Of a stretch of 64,000 bases of DNA, positions 61,120 to 64,000 are shown piece by piece. The notes under the pieces are model-generated. The model worked only from the letters and a program-made list of their open reading frames with translations, did no database searches and had not been told where the DNA came from. Position numbers and translations under genes: made by a program. The DNA is taken from NCBI GenBank assembly GCA_003168335.1, contig PMSM01000011.1:223001-287000 (forward strand). The letters run 5' to 3'. The stretch comes from Blastocatellia bacterium (GTDB taxonomy: Bacteria; Acidobacteriota; Blastocatellia; Pyrinomonadales; Pyrinomonadaceae). The stretch's first letter is position 1. Each line of letters starts with the position of its first letter.

Positions 61120-63357
61120 ATGAAGATCGCCGGCAAAACTTCTCCTCACTATCGCAACTGCAATCTCACCGAAGCTATGTGTGGGATCGAAATCACTGTG
61201 CGGGCCGACGCGAGTCTGGACATCCGCGGTGACAAAGACGATTCATTCAGCCGCGGCTACATCTGCCCGAAGGCCGTCGCCTTGCAGGATATTCACTACG
61301 ATAAAGATCGGCTCAAACATCCCGTCCGTCGTACTCAAAATGGTTGGCAACCCATCGGGTGGGACGAAGCTTTTGACGAAGTAGCGCAGAACCTCAAGCG
61401 CATCAACAGCGAGTACGGCAGGAATTCCATCGCAACTTATCTTGGCAATCCCACGGTTCATAGTTATGGCGCTTTGCTATTCGCACCAGGATTTATCCGG
61501 AGCCTGCATACACGGAACAGGTTTTCCGCCACCTCGGTTGACCAACTGGCGCATCATCTCGCCGCTTACTTAATGTTTGGTCACCAACTACTTCTTCCCG
61601 TCCCGGATCTAGACCGCACAAAGTTTTTTCTAATCCTCGGAGCGAATCCGGCAGCCTCAAATGGCAGCATGATGACTGCTCCCGGGATGGGTCGAAGGTT
61701 GCAGGAAATTCAGCAGCGCGGCGGCAAAGTAATCCTCATCGATCCGCGTTTCAACGAGACTGCTCGGCTGGCCGACCGGCATTTGTTCGTAAAGCCCGGC
61801 ACCGATGTGTTATTGCTGCTCGCACTTTTACACGTTGTTTTTGCAGAAGGTCTAACCCGGCTCGGCCCACTCGCCGCGTTTACTAAGGGCGTGGAAACGA
61901 TCGGTAATCTGGTCGCCGAGTTTCCGCCGGAGCGGGTCGCATCAATTACCGGAATTGACTCTGATCAAATACGCCAACTGGCGAGAGAGTTTGCGGCCGC
62001 CGAATCCGCAGTTTGCTACGGAAGGATCGGGGTCAGCACACAAGAGTTCGGCGGCGTGTGTCAGTGGTTGATTAATGTTCTGAATACGGTGACCGGTAAT
62101 CTGGATAGCTCCGGCGGTGCGATGTTCCCGCTTCCGGCCTTTGATCCTGTGACGGCGCCAGAGTCAGTTGCGCCGCGAGGTAGTTTCGCCCGCTGGCACA
62201 CACGAGTTCGCAAGCTGCCTGAATTTGCCGGAGAGTTCCCGGTCGCCACGCTTGCTGAAGAGATTTTGACTGAAGGTCCGGGGCAGATTAAGGCTTTGGT
62301 AACACATGCCGGGAACCCCGTGCTATCGACGCCGAACGGCCGTCGATTGGATCGGGCGCTCGCTGGGCTTGAGTTCATGGCGGCAATCGATTTCTATATC
62401 AATGAAACGACCCGGCACGCGCACATTATCTTACCTCCAACCTCTTCACTCGAGCGCGGCCACTATGATCTGGCCTTTCATCTACTGGCAGTTCGCAACA
62501 CGGCTAAATTTTCACCTCCTTTATTTGAACCAGACGCAGAGACGCGACATGACTGGGAGATCTTAGTGGAGTTGCAAACACGCATGGAGCACGATGGTGT
62601 GTTCGGCAATCTCGTTGGTCGCGTGGGGCGTAAGTTCGTCAGACGGTTCTTTGGTCCGGAAAGAATTCTTGATCTGGGTTTACGTTTTGGACCTTATGGC
62701 GCGAAGTTGAATCCGTTTTCTAAAGGGCGGATTGAGCCTTCCTCTCCGTCCTCTGCGAAATCCTCTGTGTCCTCTGTGGTTAAAGGTCTGACTTTACGAA
62801 AACTTAAACAAGCTCCTCACGGAATAGATCTCGGTCCGCTGAGTCCTTGCCTGCCTGCTCGTCTGCGCACATCTGACAAGCACATTGAGTTAGCGCCCGA
62901 AGTACTGGTTAAAGATATCGAGCGGGTGAAGACAAAATTGCTCGGTGACGCGTCGCCCCACTCCAACGGCAATCTTCTCTTGATTGGACGACGACAGCTT
63001 CGCAGTAACAACTCCTGGATGCATAACACTGAAAGGTTAGTTAAGGGCAAGCCACGATGCACGATCCTCATGCACCCCTTAGATGCGGAGAAGCGCGATC
63101 TGAAACCAGGTCAGAACGTCTCGGTGCAATCAAGAGTAGGAAGCGTAGTGGTGCCAATCGAGATATCTGAGGAGATGATGCCCGGGGTAGTAAGCATGCC
63201 GCATGGTTGGGGGCATGACCGTTTGGGAATTCAATTAGAGGTGGCCCAACAACACGCCGGCCAAAGCATCAACGACGTAACAGACGATCTAACCATCGAC
63301 GCTCTTTGTGGGACCGCGGCCTTCAATGGGACATGGGTAGCAGTTGAGTCCGCGTAG
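61120..63357 (+). CDS. Molybdopterin-dependent oxidoreductase (DMSO reductase family)
   Basis: 745 residues. The N-terminal [4Fe-4S] motif is C14-x2-T17-x3-C21-x27-C49: spacing is canonical but the second cysteine is threonine (ACC codon, not TGA). 'SRGYICPKAVAL' and 'ATYLGNPTVHSYG' are typical. The Mo-bisMGD domains span about 60-560 and the C-terminal beta-barrel begins near 'VLVKDIERVKTKL'. A serine-rich insert at about 540-555 derives from a dispersed repeat. The stop codon lies in a hairpin related to the terminus of element G. No Tat signal is evident, so cytoplasmic. Substrate unknown. The ATG has no strong RBS. Confidence 0.88.
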   Translation: MKIAGKTSPHYRNCNLTEAMCGIEITVRADASLDIRGDKDDSFSRGYICPKAVALQDIHYDKDRLKHPVRRTQNGWQPIGWDEAFDEVAQNLKRINSEYGRNSIATYLGNPTVHSYGALLFAPGFIRSLHTRNRFSATSVDQLAHHLAAYLMFGHQLLLPVPDLDRTKFFLILGANPAASNGSMMTAPGMGRRLQEIQQRGGKVILIDPRFNETARLADRHLFVKPGTDVLLLLALLHVVFAEGLTRLGPLAAFTKGVETIGNLVAEFPPERVASITGIDSDQIRQLAREFAAAESAVCYGRIGVSTQEFGGVCQWLINVLNTVTGNLDSSGGAMFPLPAFDPVTAPESVAPRGSFARWHTRVRKLPEFAGEFPVATLAEEILTEGPGQIKALVTHAGNPVLSTPNGRRLDRALAGLEFMAAIDFYINETTRHAHIILPPTSSLERGHYDLAFHLLAVRNTAKFSPPLFEPDAETRHDWEILVELQTRMEHDGVFGNLVGRVGRKFVRRFFGPERILDLGLRFGPYGAKLNPFSKGRIEPSSPSSAKSSVSSVVKGLTLRKLKQAPHGIDLGPLSPCLPARLRTSDKHIELAPEVLVKDIERVKTKLLGDASPHSNGNLLLIGRRQLRSNNSWMHNTERLVKGKPRCTILMHPLDAEKRDLKPGQNVSVQSRVGSVVVPIEISEEMMPGVVSMPHGWGHDRLGIQLEVAQQHAGQSINDVTDDLTIDALCGTAAFNGTWVAVESA
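62740..62788. repeat. Repeat fragment inserted in-frame in the molybdopterin oxidoreductase
   Basis: TCCTCTGCGAAATCCTCTGTG and TCCTCTGTGGTTAAAGG belong to the same family as the IR elements at 13863 and 42774. They are translated here as a serine-rich linker (SSAKSSVSSVV) at the start of the C-terminal region. Confidence 0.6.
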
Positions 63358-63395
63358 CGGACAATAAAGTTACAGAACCGCGACCGTCTTTCCGC

Positions 63396-63827
63396 TTATT
63401 CGCCCCAAATAGTGATCTCGTTTCCGTCGAGATCCTTAAGAGTGAAAAAGTGCCCAGTCGCGTCGTTCTCTTCGCGGATCGGCACCAACCCTCGGCTCCT
63501 GAGATCGGAGGTGTATGACTTGAAATCCGAAACTCGGAACGTTATCGACATGTTTGGAGCTCCTACTTTAGCTCCCGCGCGAATGGGATGAATTCCGAGG
63601 TTGAAATCGCCTGATTTCGTACTGAACGAGCCGTAATAGAACCCGTGATATTCGGAACTGGCATCGAGCCCAAGTTTTTCGGTATACCAACCGGCTAATG
63701 CTTTCGGATTAGCAGAATTGATCGTGATTGCTCCAACATATTGAAGCCTGGGGTCGGATTTTCTTGTTTGGGCCCAGGTAACTGTCGCGACCACGAAAAG
63801 CAGCGTGCCGATGATCCATTTCGACAT
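63396..63827 (-). CDS. Exported VOC-superfamily (glyoxalase-fold) protein
   Basis: 143 residues: signal peptide ('IIGTLLFVVATVTWAQT') then a single VOC domain with paired beta-alpha-beta modules ('LAGWYTEKLGL' and 'TGHFFTLKDLDGNEITIWG'). The family includes glyoxalases, dioxygenases and resistance proteins; export is unusual. Metal ligands are not confidently assigned. RBS GAGGAGG at ideal spacing. Function unknown. Confidence 0.8.
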   Translation of the reverse strand: MSKWIIGTLLFVVATVTWAQTRKSDPRLQYVGAITINSANPKALAGWYTEKLGLDASSEYHGFYYGSFSTKSGDFNLGIHPIRAGAKVGAPNMSITFRVSDFKSYTSDLRSRGLVPIREENDATGHFFTLKDLDGNEITIWGE

Positions 63828-64000
63828 GAATAAACCTCCTCAAAAACTTTCCAAGTTTGACTCTCTGTTTTCGAGCGCGCTACAGCTCGTGATCAAACAC
63901 GATATATAAGTGACCGCTTAACTGTCTAGTCGGACAAATGCCTGGTAGTGTCTTAATTTGCGGCGGACGTTATGGAGTCAGTACCGGGAGCGGTAGCGAC

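Overview
The window looks like a chromosomal segment of an Acidobacteriota bacterium, probably Blastocatellia-like. The evidence is a large Oar-type TonB receptor with a carboxypeptidase-regulatory N-terminus, four FG-GAP/ASPIC-UnbV (CRTAC1-type) exported proteins, many Sec-exported TPR proteins and c-type cytochromes, and moderately high GC. This placement is inferred from gene content; no rRNA or tRNA gene is present to confirm it.

Layout. 1-8.7 kb: the end of a DUF1571-type protein, then a tight same-strand run of eight genes (radical SAM, ABC ATPase, ABC permease, MGDG-synthase-like glycosyltransferase, polysaccharide deacetylase, MtnX-like HAD phosphatase, class III aminotransferase, CapK/PaaK-like adenylate-forming ligase). 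It reads as an operon for making and exporting a glycosylated, amine-bearing small molecule or lipid. 8.8-13.8 kb: arsenite methyltransferase, a decayed tryptophanase fragment, a two-haem peroxidase-like cytochrome, cupin, haloperoxidase-type hydrolase and hemerythrin. 14-24 kb: a GNAT-like protein, a PLP sulfur-amino-acid lyase with tryptophanase, a second cupin, a fatty-acid desaturase and a zinc alcohol dehydrogenase. 24-52 kb: TPR and CRTAC1 proteins, the TonB receptor, a nitrilase, cytochromes, and glycosidases GH144, GH3, GH77 (plus GH31 at 52.5-55 kb), suggesting outer-membrane glycan uptake and beta-1,2-glucan and alpha-glucan breakdown. 55-58.3 kb: two convergent genes each interrupted by one in-frame TGA, then a PPi-type phosphofructokinase. 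58.5-64 kb: small membrane and secreted proteins, a molybdopterin oxidoreductase and a VOC-family protein.

The strongest discovery is the convergent pair at 55.08-56.99 kb. An AhpD/carboxymuconolactone-decarboxylase-like gene reads CxxU and a DUF3179 gene reads UxxC. In both, the TGA falls exactly on a redox cysteine of the family motif, the frame continues with family-like sequence, and a hairpin with a G-containing apical loop sits at the spacing expected of a bacterial SECIS. The DUF3179 hairpin loop, GGUCU, matches the classic formate dehydrogenase SECIS loop. I read both as selenoproteins.

The second discovery is a family of seven nested-palindrome intergenic elements. Their long terminal inverted repeats contain smaller hairpins, and paired changes between arms preserve the fold. 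One has perfect 36-bp arms. Partial copies occur elsewhere, including one that supplies the stop codon of the molybdopterin oxidoreductase.
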